Below are positions 1-8,016 of a stretch of DNA of 27,978 nt, piece by piece; the first letter of the stretch is position 1; every line of letters starts with the position of its first letter. This stretch comes from Clostridiales bacterium (lineage in GTDB: Bacteria > Bacillota > Clostridia > Oscillospirales > JAAYOS01). The stretch lies in NCBI GenBank assembly GCA_012521525.1, contig JAAYMG010000182.1, positions 1-27,978 of the forward strand, written 5' to 3'. Below the pieces are notes generated by a model. The model was given only the letters and a program-made list of their open reading frames with translations, was not told the DNA's origin and ran no database searches. A program made the translations under genes and the position numbers.

Positions 1-1197
1 GAGCCTCTTCAAGAGCTGGCCGGCTGCCGTGCTCGCACGGTCCACGACTATATATGCTTTTTTACCCAGTTTCCTTGCGGCGCAAACGATCCCGGCCGCC
101 GAGCCGATGCTGTCCAGGTCCGACATCTTGTGGCTCATAACCATCACGTCGCCCGAGTCCTTGATCAGCTGAGAAAGGGCATTGGCCATGACCCTGCTCT
201 TGACCTTGGTGCGCTTCTGGATCTCCTGTGTCTGACCCCCGTAAAATTCGAAGTTGAGCCTGTTCTTTATGACCGCCTGATCGCCGCCCCGGCTCAAAGC
301 CATATCGATGGCCAGCTGGGCATATCTGAAGTTCTCCGCGAAATTCTCGCCGTCCACCCCTATGCCTATGCTGAGCGTAAGCGGTATGGGGCCTTCAAAC
401 ATCGACTTCGTCTGCTCAAGGATCGAAAACTGTTCTTTGATAAGTTTTTTGAGGTCCTTTTTCTCCATCAGGAGCAGGTACCTGTCCCTGTCATATTTCC
501 TCAACAGGTAACCCGATTCCGCCGCCCACTTGCTAATGGCGTCATCGAGGTCTATCAGAAGCTTTGACGTGTCGTTCGAGCTCGATGTTTTAGAAAGCTC
601 CTCGTAATTGTCTATCAGCACGACCACCACTACCGGGCGCGACTCTTCGTAGCGTGTTTTCAGCTGCCTCTGCTCTGTCACGTCGATAAAGTAGATCGTA
701 CCGAAAACGCCTGACCTGCCCTCGACAGTTGCAGTGTTCCCGTACAGCGAGTATATCCTGTCGCCGATAGTAAGGTCGTTATGTGAAAAGCTGCGGCCTT
801 CCATCAGCCAGCGGATGTCTATGTCGTGGATTATGTCAGACAGCTTTATTTCAAATGTGTGACGCCTCTCACCGGTAATGGTGTGGAAAAGGTCGTTGCA
901 CCAGATGACTTCGCCCGTCTCCACCCGTATTATCACGGTAGGGAAGGGCGACATACTGACCGAATTCGTGGTTGCCTCGCCTATGCTTGACGCGACGCTG
1001 TCTATAAGCGCGAGTATTTCCTTTCTGCGCTTTGCGGCGGCATTGCGGTAAATGAGATACTGGGCGGCCAGAAGGAGGAGCCCCGCCGTACCGACATAGA
1101 AGTTTACTTTCAGTACGACTATGAAGAATATCATGGATACTATGAAGTAGGCCCTCATCCCCGGTTCAAGAAGCCTCGTTATCCTCTTGTTCTTCAA
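1..1197 (-). CDS. gdpP: GdpP-type c-di-AMP phosphodiesterase, 5' part (runs off the window)
   Basis: Membrane-bound cyclic-di-AMP phosphodiesterase (YybT/GdpP family). The frame is open from a TTG at 1197, preceded by AAGGAGGAGG, to the window edge, giving 399 codons of a protein that is usually about 650 residues. I see two hydrophobic segments (about residues 14-50), a PAS-like region (about 75-170, with EVIWCNDLF), a degenerate GGDEF region (about 180-310), and the start of the DHH phosphoesterase domain near residue 354 (SHKMSDLDSIGSA, the Asp-rich metal motif). The rest of the DHH domain and the DHHA1 domain lie outside the window. In this family the degenerate GGDEF has lost cyclase activity and DHH-DHHA1 hydrolyses c-di-AMP. 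A promoter sits at 1234-1262. Identification is firm from domain order and motifs. Confidence 0.93.
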   Translation of the reverse strand, partial: MKNKRITRLLEPGMRAYFIVSMIFFIVVLKVNFYVGTAGLLLLAAQYLIYRNAAAKRRKEILALIDSVASSIGEATTNSVSMSPFPTVIIRVETGEVIWCNDLFHTITGERRHTFEIKLSDIIHDIDIRWLMEGRSFSHNDLTIGDRIYSLYGNTATVEGRSGVFGTIYFIDVTEQRQLKTRYEESRPVVVVVLIDNYEELSKTSSSNDTSKLLIDLDDAISKWAAESGYLLRKYDRDRYLLLMEKKDLKKLIKEQFSILEQTKSMFEGPIPLTLSIGIGVDGENFAENFRYAQLAIDMALSRGGDQAVIKNRLNFEFYGGQTQEIQKRTKVKSRVMANALSQLIKDSGDVMVMSHKMSDLDSIGSAAGIVCAARKLGKKAYIVVDRASTAAGQLLKRL

Positions 1198-1233
1198 GTT
1201 CCCTCCTCCTTTATACGGGTCAGCTATGCGGCT

Positions 1234-1262
1234 ATTATAACAGACTTTTGGGTTAAAAACAA
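1234..1262 (-). promoter_or_regulatory. Sigma-A promoter of gdpP
   Basis: On the minus strand TTGTTT (1262-1257) and a perfect TATAAT (1239-1234) are separated by 17 bases. The -10 lies about 35 bases upstream of the TTG start of gdpP. Confidence 0.6.
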
Positions 1263-1274
1263 CGCAAATGCTTA

Positions 1275-1303
1275 TTGATTATGTCAAATTTGTTTTGTAT
1301 AAT
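1275..1303 (+). promoter_or_regulatory. Sigma-A promoter of the small gene at 1371
   Basis: TTGATT (1275-1280), a 17-base spacer and a perfect TATAAT (1298-1303). The start of transcription would be near 1310, about 60 bases before the ATG at 1371. It is divergent from the gdpP promoter. Confidence 0.65.
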
Positions 1304-1370
1304 TGATTATTATAAAACCGGTCGGCCTGTTTAGTACATACCGTCACCGGCTACAATGGGGAGTGCAGAT

Positions 1371-1676
1371 ATGGCAAAAAATCATCTGGTTTGTGACAAG
1401 ACAGAAATAATCGTCACCGTCCTGATGGGCAATCAGTGGAGAAACGTCAGCATTACCGCCGACAAGATCAGGCGCATCCAGTTCGACAGGTGCAAGGAGA
1501 GGGCTTTTCTTTTCAAGACCGTCGATTCGGAAAAGATTTCCATAGAATATTCGCCCTCGCCGGCTCCTATCGTGATCTTCAAGCAAAAAGAGAAAAAATA
1601 TTTCGATGACTACAAAAAACAGCTTGAGAAGTTCGCCAAGGACAACCACCTTACATTCGTTGACAATACCAGGTAG
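1371..1676 (+). CDS. Small conserved-looking protein of unknown function (101 aa)
   Basis: I do not recognise this protein. The start at 1371 is preferred over the in-frame ATG at 1356 because GGGGAG lies about 7 bases before 1371. The protein is 101 residues with no signal peptide or membrane segment. Its N-terminal 75 residues alternate hydrophobic and polar positions, as expected of a small beta-rich fold, and include a segment KIRRIQFDRCKERAFLF. Its C-terminal 25 residues are a charged helix (KKYFDDYKKQLEKFAKDN). The layout is compatible with a PH-like or similar small domain, but that is only an impression. It forms its own transcription unit, with a good promoter at 1275-1303 and a strong terminator at 1716-1755, divergent from gdpP. 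Confidence 0.75.
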   Translation: MAKNHLVCDKTEIIVTVLMGNQWRNVSITADKIRRIQFDRCKERAFLFKTVDSEKISIEYSPSPAPIVIFKQKEKKYFDDYKKQLEKFAKDNHLTFVDNTR

Positions 1677-1715
1677 GGCAGTATAGGCATACATATTGAT
1701 TCGAATAAGCAAAGT

Positions 1716-1755
1716 CGCTTATCTGCAGTATTGCTGCAGATAAGCGGCTCTTTTT
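1716..1755 (+). terminator. Intrinsic terminator after the small gene
   Basis: A perfect 13-bp stem (1716-1728 with 1734-1746), a 5-base loop and then GCTCTTTTT. It closes the unit that starts at 1275. Confidence 0.9.
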
Positions 1756-1791
1756 CGTCATAACGGGTCCTCTGTTTTATGCTGTTTTCGG

Positions 1792-2010
1792 CTATGTACC
1801 GATAGCCGCCCTGCAACCCGATATTTCAAGGACTGCCCGGTACTTCGACGGTGCCAGGCCTTCATACTTTTCGAATGCCACATTAAGGGAATGGCTGTCA
1901 TAATATCCGCATGCCTCGGCGATCCCGGCATTGTTTGTTCACCCGCTTCGATAAGCCTCTTCGCGTTTTCGATCCTCAGCATGATAAACGACAATTTCAC
2001 TGCAGAGCCC
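1792..2010 (-). pseudogene. Remnant of an AraC-family regulator (DNA-binding domain only, frameshifted)
   Basis: Read on the minus strand, one frame gives LRIENAKRLIEAGEQ, typical of the recognition region of an AraC/XylS DNA-binding domain. A second frame continues with AGIAEACGYYDSHSLNVAF and then FEKYEGLAPSKYR, the second helix-turn-helix and its Pro-Ser-x-Tyr-Arg signature, ending at a TAG at 1794-1792. The two halves join only after a frameshift near 1930. No ligand-binding domain or first helix-turn-helix is readable upstream, so the gene is truncated as well as shifted. It probably makes no functional regulator. A single sequencing indel would explain the shift but not the missing N-terminal part. 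Confidence 0.65.
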
Positions 2011-2077
2011 TGCTCCATAATATCATGTCTGTCAGACCGGGCCGGTCTGTTTTGCACAAAATAAGGTAAATTAAATG

Positions 2078-2106
2078 TATACATTTTCCCTTTTGGGTGA
2101 TATAAT
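2078..2106 (+). promoter_or_regulatory. Extended -10 promoter, probably for rnjA
   Basis: TATACA (2078-2083), a 17-base spacer, and TGATATAAT (2098-2106), which has both a perfect -10 and the TG of an extended -10. No gene starts before 2395, so it would produce a leader of about 285 nt in front of rnjA. The stretch 2107-2394 has no gene. It holds inverted repeats (GACACC 2221-2226 with GGTGTC 2262-2267) and a hairpin followed by T7 (2278-2317). Confidence 0.5.
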
Positions 2107-2277
2107 AAATCGACAGCTGTATTTCTTTATACGGCAACAAACTTTGTCCCATTTTCGCGACGCTGATTTAAGGATTAAACACGGCTGCGGCTGTGTGTTT
2201 ATATACGTTTACTTGCTATCGACACCGTTATTTCACACCCAAATTTATAAAAAGCATTAGGGGTGTCAATAATAACC

Positions 2278-2317
2278 GGCAGAGGAAGAAGTTATATCTT
2301 GCTGCCATGGTTTTTTT
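2278..2317 (+). terminator. Possible attenuator hairpin in the rnjA leader
   Basis: GGCAG (2278-2282) pairs with CTGCC (2302-2306), with an inner AAG/CTT pairing. Four bases later a run of seven T follows (2311-2317). The stem is short and the T run is not directly adjacent, so this is only a candidate for early termination ahead of rnjA. Confidence 0.3.
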
Positions 2318-2394
2318 GCGTTTCAAAACCGGACCGCACCCCTACATAAAACACATATCAATAACGACCTAATTATAAGGAGAATCACATATAT

Positions 2395-4050
2395 ATGACT
2401 GAAAAACTGAAAATCATCCCTCTGGGAGGCCTGCACGAAATCGGCAAGAACCTCTATGTATACGAGTTCGGAGGCGAAATAATCGTTGTGGACTGCGGCA
2501 TGGCCTTTCCCGACGGAGACATGCTTGGTATCGACCTTGTCCTGCCGGACATAACTTACCTGAAAAAGCACCACAAGCACATAAAGGGGATCCTGATCAC
2601 ACACGGGCATGAGGACCACATCGGGTCTTTGCCGTATGTTTTGAAGGAATTGGACGCACCCGTATATTCAACACCTCTTACTATCGGGCTGATACGGAGC
2701 AAGCTCGAAGAAGCGGGGATCGTCAAAAAGGTGAAGCTCAACACCATTCAGGCAGGAAGCATATTCACCCTCGGTCCATTTACGATAGAGGCTATAAACG
2801 TAAACCACTCGACTCCCGACACCTGTGCCTTTGCGATAAATACTCCCGTTGGTACGGTCATCCACACGGGCGATTTCAAGATCGACCCCACACCCGTACA
2901 GGGTGAAATGATAGACCTTTCCAGGTTCGGTGAATACGGAAAGAAAGGAGTCCTCGCACTCCTTTCCGATTCGACTAATGCCGAGCGTCCGGGTTACACC
3001 ATGTCCGAGCGCACGGTCGGAGAGACCTTCGATTTCCTGTTCAAGGACTCCAAGCAGCGGATCATCGTCACCACTTTCGCTTCTAACGTTCACCGTATAC
3101 AGCAGATAATCGAGTCCGCAGTCAAGTTTGGCAGGAAGGTCGCGATATCGGGCCGCTCGATGGAGAACATCCTGAATCTCGCCGTACGGCTCGGCTATGT
3201 GAGCATACCCGACGGAACGCTTATCGACATAACCCGTATCAACAGCATTTCCAAAAACAAGCTCGTAATAATAACGACCGGCAGCCAGGGGGAGACTCTT
3301 TCGGCCCTGTACCGGATGGCATTCGGGACGCACAGGCAGGTGGAAATCGGTACGGGTGACAAGATAATCATATCCGCATCCCCGATACCGGGCAACGAAA
3401 AACTGATCTCAAAAGTGATAAACGAGCTTATGCACAAGGGTGCCGACGTCGTTTATGAACGCCTGCATGCGCTGCATGTCTCGGGCCACGCCTGCCAGGA
3501 AGAGCTCAAGATCATGCTGGCCCTTACGAAGCCGAAGTATTTCGTGCCCATCCACGGCGAAATAAAGCACATGCGCGCGCATGCCAAGCTCGCCCTGAGC
3601 GTGGGGATACCGGCCAAGAACATCCTGATGGGCGAAAACGGAAGGACGATCGAGTTTACCAGCAACACCGCAAAATTCGGTGCCCGCGTGACCTCCGGCC
3701 ACGTCCTGATAGACGGCAACCTCGGCAGCGACGTCGGGGCCGTGGTATTGCGCGACAGGCGCCTGCTCGCTGAGGACGGGATAGTCCTCGCAGTAATGAC
3801 GCTGGACACCGAAACCGGACAGCTCGCAGCCGGTCCAAACATCATCACGCGCGGTTTTGTTTATTCACGCGAACAGGACGAGATCATCTCCGAGCTCACC
3901 GCACATGCAAAGGAAGCCTTTGAGTCCGCGACCTCGGGCGGGATCGACGTCACCGCGATCAAGACCGCCGTGAAGAACAGGCTCGGAGACGTAATATACA
4001 AGAAATCAAGGCGCAAGCCGATGATACTTCCTGTCGTAATGGAGATATAG
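2395..4050 (+). CDS. rnjA: Ribonuclease J
   Basis: Zinc-dependent exo- and endoribonuclease of the metallo-beta-lactamase/beta-CASP family, with roles in 5'-3' mRNA decay and in rRNA and leader processing in Firmicutes. The 551-residue length matches B. subtilis RNase J1 (555). The metal motif HGHEDH is at residues 70-75, a further His (NVNHSTPDT) at 138 and the Asp of HTGDFKID at 160. The beta-CASP region contains SDSTNAERPG and HVSGHACQEEL, followed by PIHGE near 387, and a C-terminal domain completes the protein. The start has AAGGAGA about 11 bases upstream. The gene heads an operon with ychF (21-base gap). Many Firmicutes carry two paralogues, J1 and J2. The high match to the J1 length and motifs suggests rnjA, but which paralogue this is cannot be settled from one copy. 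Confidence 0.95.
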   Translation: MTEKLKIIPLGGLHEIGKNLYVYEFGGEIIVVDCGMAFPDGDMLGIDLVLPDITYLKKHHKHIKGILITHGHEDHIGSLPYVLKELDAPVYSTPLTIGLIRSKLEEAGIVKKVKLNTIQAGSIFTLGPFTIEAINVNHSTPDTCAFAINTPVGTVIHTGDFKIDPTPVQGEMIDLSRFGEYGKKGVLALLSDSTNAERPGYTMSERTVGETFDFLFKDSKQRIIVTTFASNVHRIQQIIESAVKFGRKVAISGRSMENILNLAVRLGYVSIPDGTLIDITRINSISKNKLVIITTGSQGETLSALYRMAFGTHRQVEIGTGDKIIISASPIPGNEKLISKVINELMHKGADVVYERLHALHVSGHACQEELKIMLALTKPKYFVPIHGEIKHMRAHAKLALSVGIPAKNILMGENGRTIEFTSNTAKFGARVTSGHVLIDGNLGSDVGAVVLRDRRLLAEDGIVLAVMTLDTETGQLAAGPNIITRGFVYSREQDEIISELTAHAKEAFESATSGGIDVTAIKTAVKNRLGDVIYKKSRRKPMILPVVMEI

Positions 4051-4071
4051 GCAAAGAGAGGACAGATAAAA

Positions 4072-5166
4072 ATGAAAATGGGTATAGTGGGACTGCCGAA
4101 CGTGGGAAAATCCACGCTTTTCAATGCGCTTACCAACGCAGGTGCGGAATCGGCTAACTATCCCTTCTGCACGATCGATCCCAACGTCGGAGTCGTAGCG
4201 GTTCCGGACGAGAGGCTTGACTTTTTGGCCAGGCTCTACGATCCTAAGAAAGTGACACCCGCGATCGTCGAATTTGTTGACATCGCAGGGCTTGTCAGAG
4301 GCGCGTCCCGCGGCGAGGGGCTGGGAAACAAGTTCCTCAGCCATATACGTTCGGTCGATGCGATAGTACATGTCGTCAGGTGCTTTGAAAACGGCAACAT
4401 CACACATGTTGAGGGCAGGACTGACCCTCTGCGCGACATCGAGATCATCGACACCGAACTCATCCTTTCGGATATCGAGTATCTCGGACGTCAGACCGAA
4501 AAGCTGAAAAAGGCGTTGAAGGGAGACAAATCCGTTCAATACCAGGTGGATATGCTGGAAAGGCTCCAGGCCCACCTTGACGCGGGCAAAAACGCAAGGG
4601 CTTTCGTTCCGCAGGACAGCCGGGAACAGGAGTTTTTCGAGACCCTTCAGCTATTGTCAGCCAAACCCGTACTTTATGCCGCAAACCTCGACGAGGAAGG
4701 CTTCCGGAACTATACCGAAAACGTCCACTATCGATCGGTACTGGAGCACGCCGAGGAGGAGGGCGCCGAGGCGCTGCCGGTCTGTGCCAAACTTGAGGAA
4801 GAGATAATGTCCCTTGAAAGCGAGGACAGGGAGATGTTTCTTCAGGACCTCGGGCTGACCGAGCCCGGATTGAACCGATTGATAAGGAAGAGCTATGAAC
4901 TGCTTGGGCTGATATCGTTCCTTACGGCAGGAGAGCAGGAGGTCCGCGCCTGGACGATCAAAAAGGGGACCAAGGCTCCCCAGGCAGCGGGGAAGATACA
5001 TTCCGATTTCGAACGCGGCTTTATACGCGCCGAAATAGTTGCTTTCGACGATCTCTACGCCGCCGGTTCGGTATCCCATGCCAGGGAGAAAGGTCTCTAT
5101 CGGCTGGAGGGTAAGGACTACGTAATGCAGGACGGCGACGTGGTCCTGTTCAGGTTCAACGTATGA
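4072..5166 (+). CDS. ychF: Ribosome-binding ATPase YchF (Obg-like family)
   Basis: P-loop NTPase of the Obg/OLA1 family that binds ribosomes and prefers ATP over GTP in characterised members. The 364-residue length is normal. The G1 loop is GLPNVGKST near residue 8, switch/G3 is DIAGLVRGASRGEGLGN near 65-81, and NLDEEG near 205 stands in the G4 position, where YchF proteins differ from true GTPases. A helical coiled insertion follows G3, and the C-terminal TGS domain (about 275-364) has the EVRAWTIKKGTKAPQAAGKIH stretch typical of the family. The spacing to rnjA is 21 bases and its TGA overlaps the ATG of the next gene, so the three are most likely one transcript. Confidence 0.95.
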   Translation: MKMGIVGLPNVGKSTLFNALTNAGAESANYPFCTIDPNVGVVAVPDERLDFLARLYDPKKVTPAIVEFVDIAGLVRGASRGEGLGNKFLSHIRSVDAIVHVVRCFENGNITHVEGRTDPLRDIEIIDTELILSDIEYLGRQTEKLKKALKGDKSVQYQVDMLERLQAHLDAGKNARAFVPQDSREQEFFETLQLLSAKPVLYAANLDEEGFRNYTENVHYRSVLEHAEEEGAEALPVCAKLEEEIMSLESEDREMFLQDLGLTEPGLNRLIRKSYELLGLISFLTAGEQEVRAWTIKKGTKAPQAAGKIHSDFERGFIRAEIVAFDDLYAAGSVSHAREKGLYRLEGKDYVMQDGDVVLFRFNV

Positions 5167-5888
5167 AAAGCCTGTTTGTAAAGGATTCGCCCGGCAGGAT
5201 CCAGATCATCGACGGTTTGCGCGGTCTATCCATCCTGCTGATGGTCGCATACCATTTCGGGTATGACCTCATCCTCTTTGCGGGAGCCCCCCCGCAGCTG
5301 ATCGACAACCCGGTCCTGGATGTGCTCCAGCAGTTCTTTGCCGGAGTCTTCATCTTCCTGTCGGGAATAAGCTGCCGATTTTCAAGGAACAACCTTATCC
5401 GGGGACTTCAGATGCTTGGTGTGGCCGCAGTCATCACACTGGTCACATGGGGTTTCGGGATGCCCGTTTGGTTCGGTATCATCCACTTCCTGGGGACGGC
5501 CGCAATACTGTTCAGCCTGATACGCCCGGTGGTCGACAAAATATCAAGGCCGGTGCAGCTCCTGATATACATAGTTTTGCACCTTTGCTCACTGCCGTTT
5601 GTCGCAAGGAGGTATGAAATCTCCTGGCTTTGGTGGCTGGGTTTCAGGCCGGCGGAATGGGCGTCAGCAGATTATTTCCCGCTGCTGCCATGGTTCTTCG
5701 TTTACATGGCGGGCACACTTGCCGGCGCCTATATCGTGGAAAGGCGTTTGCCAGAATGGTTCTACACCCGGAAAGTCCCGTTCCTTGCCGCGATCGGCAG
5801 GAACACCATGATCATTTACATCGTCCATCAACCGGTGCTCTATGTCCTCACTCTGATCGTCAGGGGCATCATAAACTCCATTGCTTAA
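5163..5888 (+). CDS. Membrane acyltransferase-like protein, heparan-alpha-glucosaminide N-acetyltransferase domain (DUF1624)
   Basis: Polytopic membrane protein of 241 residues with about seven hydrophobic segments. The N-terminus carries the family signature R-x-x-x-I-D-G-L-R-G-L (residues 11-21) followed by MVAYHF, with the conserved His of the DUF1624/HGSNAT catalytic domain. A C-terminal GRNTMIIYIVHQPVLY is also typical (a second His in a late helix). Members are thought to transfer acyl groups across the membrane onto a sugar, but the substrate of this bacterial clade is unknown. Its ATG overlaps the TGA of ychF (ATGA), implying translational coupling and an operon, though no functional link to YchF is evident. 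Confidence 0.8.
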   Translation: MKSLFVKDSPGRIQIIDGLRGLSILLMVAYHFGYDLILFAGAPPQLIDNPVLDVLQQFFAGVFIFLSGISCRFSRNNLIRGLQMLGVAAVITLVTWGFGMPVWFGIIHFLGTAAILFSLIRPVVDKISRPVQLLIYIVLHLCSLPFVARRYEISWLWWLGFRPAEWASADYFPLLPWFFVYMAGTLAGAYIVERRLPEWFYTRKVPFLAAIGRNTMIIYIVHQPVLYVLTLIVRGIINSIA

Positions 5889-5937
5889 GCATCGATCCGG
5901 AAACTGGCACTCAAAGTATCTTATTAAAACCGTGAGT

Positions 5938-5999
5938 TTGAATGATGTTCATTGACCCGAGAGGTTGAATGATGTTGACCCGGGAGCTTGAATGATATT
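5938..5999 (+). repeat. Three short direct repeats upstream of the nitroreductase
   Basis: TTGAATGATGTT occurs at 5938-5949 and 5965-5976, and TTGAATGATATT at 5988-5999. Each of the first two is followed by GACCCG. Repeat starts are 27 and 23 bases apart. They lie 45 to 105 bases before the nitroreductase start, where an operator would be. The function is unknown. Confidence 0.6.
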
Positions 6000-6043
6000 C
6001 TTGTCAGATATTTAAGATATTTGAGAAAGAGGAAGGTGGAAAA

Positions 6044-6596
6044 ATGAACGAAACTTTGAAGACCCTGCACGCCCGCCGTTCGGTCCGCAGTTACAAGCCC
6101 GACCCGATCTCAAGGGAAGACTTTGAGACGATCGTAGCCGCCGGAAAAGCGGCACCGTCAGGCATGAACCGCCAGCCGTATCCATATCACGGTCGTCCAG
6201 GATCCTGATGCCCTGAACGAGATCTGTGACCTTGCAAGAAACGCGATGCTGAACGGCCCGATGGCCGAGAGGGCAAAGGACCCATCCTTCAGTCCCATTT
6301 ACGGGGCACCCGCAATGATCTTTGTTTCCGCGGAAAGGGACAATGAACTTGCAGTGTTCGATGCCACTCTCGTAATGGCAAACATGTTCAACGCCGCAAG
6401 GTCCATCGGTATAGGCTCCTGCTGGCTGTTCCTTTTCGGCAGGCTTGCCGATTCTCCGGAAGCGAAAGCGGTCTATTCGAAGATCGGTGTACCGGAAAAC
6501 TACAAAGTGGTGGCAGGAGCCTGCTTCGGTTACCCGGCGGGTGAGTGGCCGCAGCCGAGGGAGAAGAAAACGGACAATGTAAATTACGTCCTTTGA
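6044..6596 (+). pseudogene. Nitroreductase-family FMN oxidoreductase, interrupted by a frameshift
   Basis: NAD(P)H-dependent FMN oxidoreductase family. An ATG at 6044 follows AGGAAGGTGG and encodes the family N-terminus (ARRSVRSYKPDPIS, then AAPSGMNRQP), but this frame ends at TGA 6206-6208 after 54 codons. The homology continues in the next frame (HITVVQDPDALNEICDLA, then PAMIFVSAERD, ANMFNAARSIGIGSCW with the flavin-site Gly-rich turn, and KVVAGACFGYPAG) to a TGA at 6594-6596. The switch is between about 6175 and 6190. Removing one base would give a continuous 183-residue protein, exactly the usual length. This is either a recent loss-of-function mutation or a single-base sequencing error. 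A terminator follows at 6629-6665. Confidence 0.8.
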
Positions 6597-6628
6597 CACT
6601 TCCTTTGACTTACAGGATGCAATATAAA

Positions 6629-6665
6629 ACCCTCCCATTTTATATCCCGGGAGGGTGTTTATTTT
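6629..6665 (+). terminator. Intrinsic terminator after the nitroreductase
   Basis: ACCCTCCC (6629-6636) pairs with GGGAGGGT (6649-6656) and is followed by GTTTATTTTT. Confidence 0.85.
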
Positions 6666-6755
6666 TGGCGAAATTGCCCTGTACGGACCCTGCCAACAAT
6701 GATATACTTTAATTGTGGGCAATATTTCTCTATTGAATCAGTAGGGGGTTATCGG

Positions 6756-7778
6756 TTGAAACGGCGGTTTGTCCTGGCGGTCGCATCTGTTTTTGCTCTA
6801 CTGGCTATCGTTATGTTCAGCGGTTGTGGGCAAAACGACAGTTCTGAAGCTGTCCTCTTCGTCGGGGATGAAGCGGTCAGCAGGCAGGAGTATGAATACC
6901 AGCTCGTGTCATTGATGAGGGCTTATGAATATTATAGCGGGGAGCCTATTGACTGGAACAAGCCGATAGAAGGCATGCCCGCCGAAGAGTTCTTTCGTGA
7001 ACAGGCTGCCGACAGCGTGATTTTATACCGTGCCGTAGAGTTCAACGCGGACAGGCTAGGCCTTTCCCTGACTGACGAAGAGATCGAGCAGCTGGAGAAG
7101 ACCGTCGAGGAGCAGATCGAGCTTGCCGGCGGCAGGGGAAAATTCGAAAAGCAGCTGAAAGCGAACGGCATCGACCGGGAACTGTATACATATATACTTC
7201 AGGGCCCCGAGCTTTACTATAAGATCTACCAGCACCTCTACGGAGAAGACGGCCCGATGCGTCCGGACGGTGAAGACGTCCGCAATTACTACTTACGGTC
7301 ATACTTGAATACGCGCCATATACTTCTGTCCATGATCGACGACGAAGGGGATCCCCTTAGCTCCGCCCAAAAAGAAAACCGCCGGAAGCTGATGGAGGAC
7401 ATCTACCGGCGCCTCAGGGAAGGCGAGGACTTCGGCGAACTTATGGAACGTTACAACGAGGACACTGCCATAAACGGGACCTCGGTCTGCTTTTCATACG
7501 GCAATGTGCCGGAAGATTATTACCAGGCCGCTGTATCTCTCTCACCGGGAGAGTTCAGCGAGATCCTCATACTGAGCGATTCGCTTTGCATAATCAACCG
7601 GCTGCCCCTGGACGAGACGTTCCTCGAAGAGAACTATGATTCCATCAGGGAAGAGTGCGCGACAAACTCTTTCAACAGGCTGCTGGAGGATTGGAAATCG
7701 GAACTTTCGGTCAGGCGCACAACTCTTTATTCCAAAATAGATGTAAGATCTTTATATAATGAGCGCATCGCGCAATAG
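6756..7778 (+). CDS. PrsA/SurA-like lipoprotein, parvulin-type peptidyl-prolyl isomerase
   Basis: Extracytoplasmic foldase of the PrsA/PpiC type, expected to be a lipoprotein on the outer face of the membrane. The best start is the TTG at 6756, because TAGGGGG lies 7 bases upstream and it gives a clean lipoprotein signal: MKRR, a hydrophobic stretch (residues 5-20) and the lipobox FSGC with the lipidated Cys at 24. An N-terminal SurA-like helical domain follows (residues 30-170). The parvulin domain begins at NTRHILLS (about 184-192) and continues to about 290, including GEDFGELMERYNED and LSPGEFSEI. The C-terminal tail is helical. The mature length, 340 residues, is slightly longer than B. 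subtilis PrsA. It is monocistronic between two terminators. The isomerase domain is recognisable but divergent, so activity is inferred. Confidence 0.82.
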   Translation: MKRRFVLAVASVFALLAIVMFSGCGQNDSSEAVLFVGDEAVSRQEYEYQLVSLMRAYEYYSGEPIDWNKPIEGMPAEEFFREQAADSVILYRAVEFNADRLGLSLTDEEIEQLEKTVEEQIELAGGRGKFEKQLKANGIDRELYTYILQGPELYYKIYQHLYGEDGPMRPDGEDVRNYYLRSYLNTRHILLSMIDDEGDPLSSAQKENRRKLMEDIYRRLREGEDFGELMERYNEDTAINGTSVCFSYGNVPEDYYQAAVSLSPGEFSEILILSDSLCIINRLPLDETFLEENYDSIREECATNSFNRLLEDWKSELSVRRTTLYSKIDVRSLYNERIAQ

Positions 7779-7802
7779 GGTAAACAGCGCATATGAACAG
7801 CA

Positions 7803-7880
7803 AAACGCTCTGCCAGATCATGAACTGCACCTTGCCGGAAAGACAGGGTGCAGTTCATCAGTAGCAAAGCGTCTTTTTTG
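7803..7880 (+). terminator. Large hairpin terminator, probably bidirectional
   Basis: ATGAACTGCACC (7820-7831) pairs perfectly with 7847-7858. An outer helix is possible between ACGCT (7805-7809) and AGCGT (7868-7872), directly followed by CTTTTTT. It ends the PrsA-like gene and could also stop transcripts leaving tRNA-Leu on the minus strand. Confidence 0.75.
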
Positions 7881-7910
7881 TCGTCCCGATGAAACGGATC
7901 AAAATATAGC

Positions 7911-7998
7911 TGGTGCCGGAGACCGGGCTCGAACCGGTACGGGAGAAACTCCCACGGGATTTTAAGTCCCGGGCGTCTACCTGTTCCGCCACTCCGGC
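7911..7998 (-). tRNA. tRNA-Leu (anticodon UAA)
   Basis: Minus-strand class II tRNA of 88 nt including encoded CCA (7911-7913). The acceptor arms GCCGGAG (7998-7992) and CTCCGGC pair fully. The anticodon stem GGGAC...is closed around the loop CTTAAAA, giving anticodon TAA. A long variable arm (GGGAG/CTCCC) and a GGTTCGAGCC T-arm are present. A promoter lies directly upstream at 8017-8046. Confidence 0.97.
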
Positions 7999-8016
7999 GC
8001 TGAATTGACAATAACA

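Noticed and set aside
5938..5999. CRISPR array
   Set aside because: Only three 12-base repeats with short, unequal intervals, no cas gene in the window.
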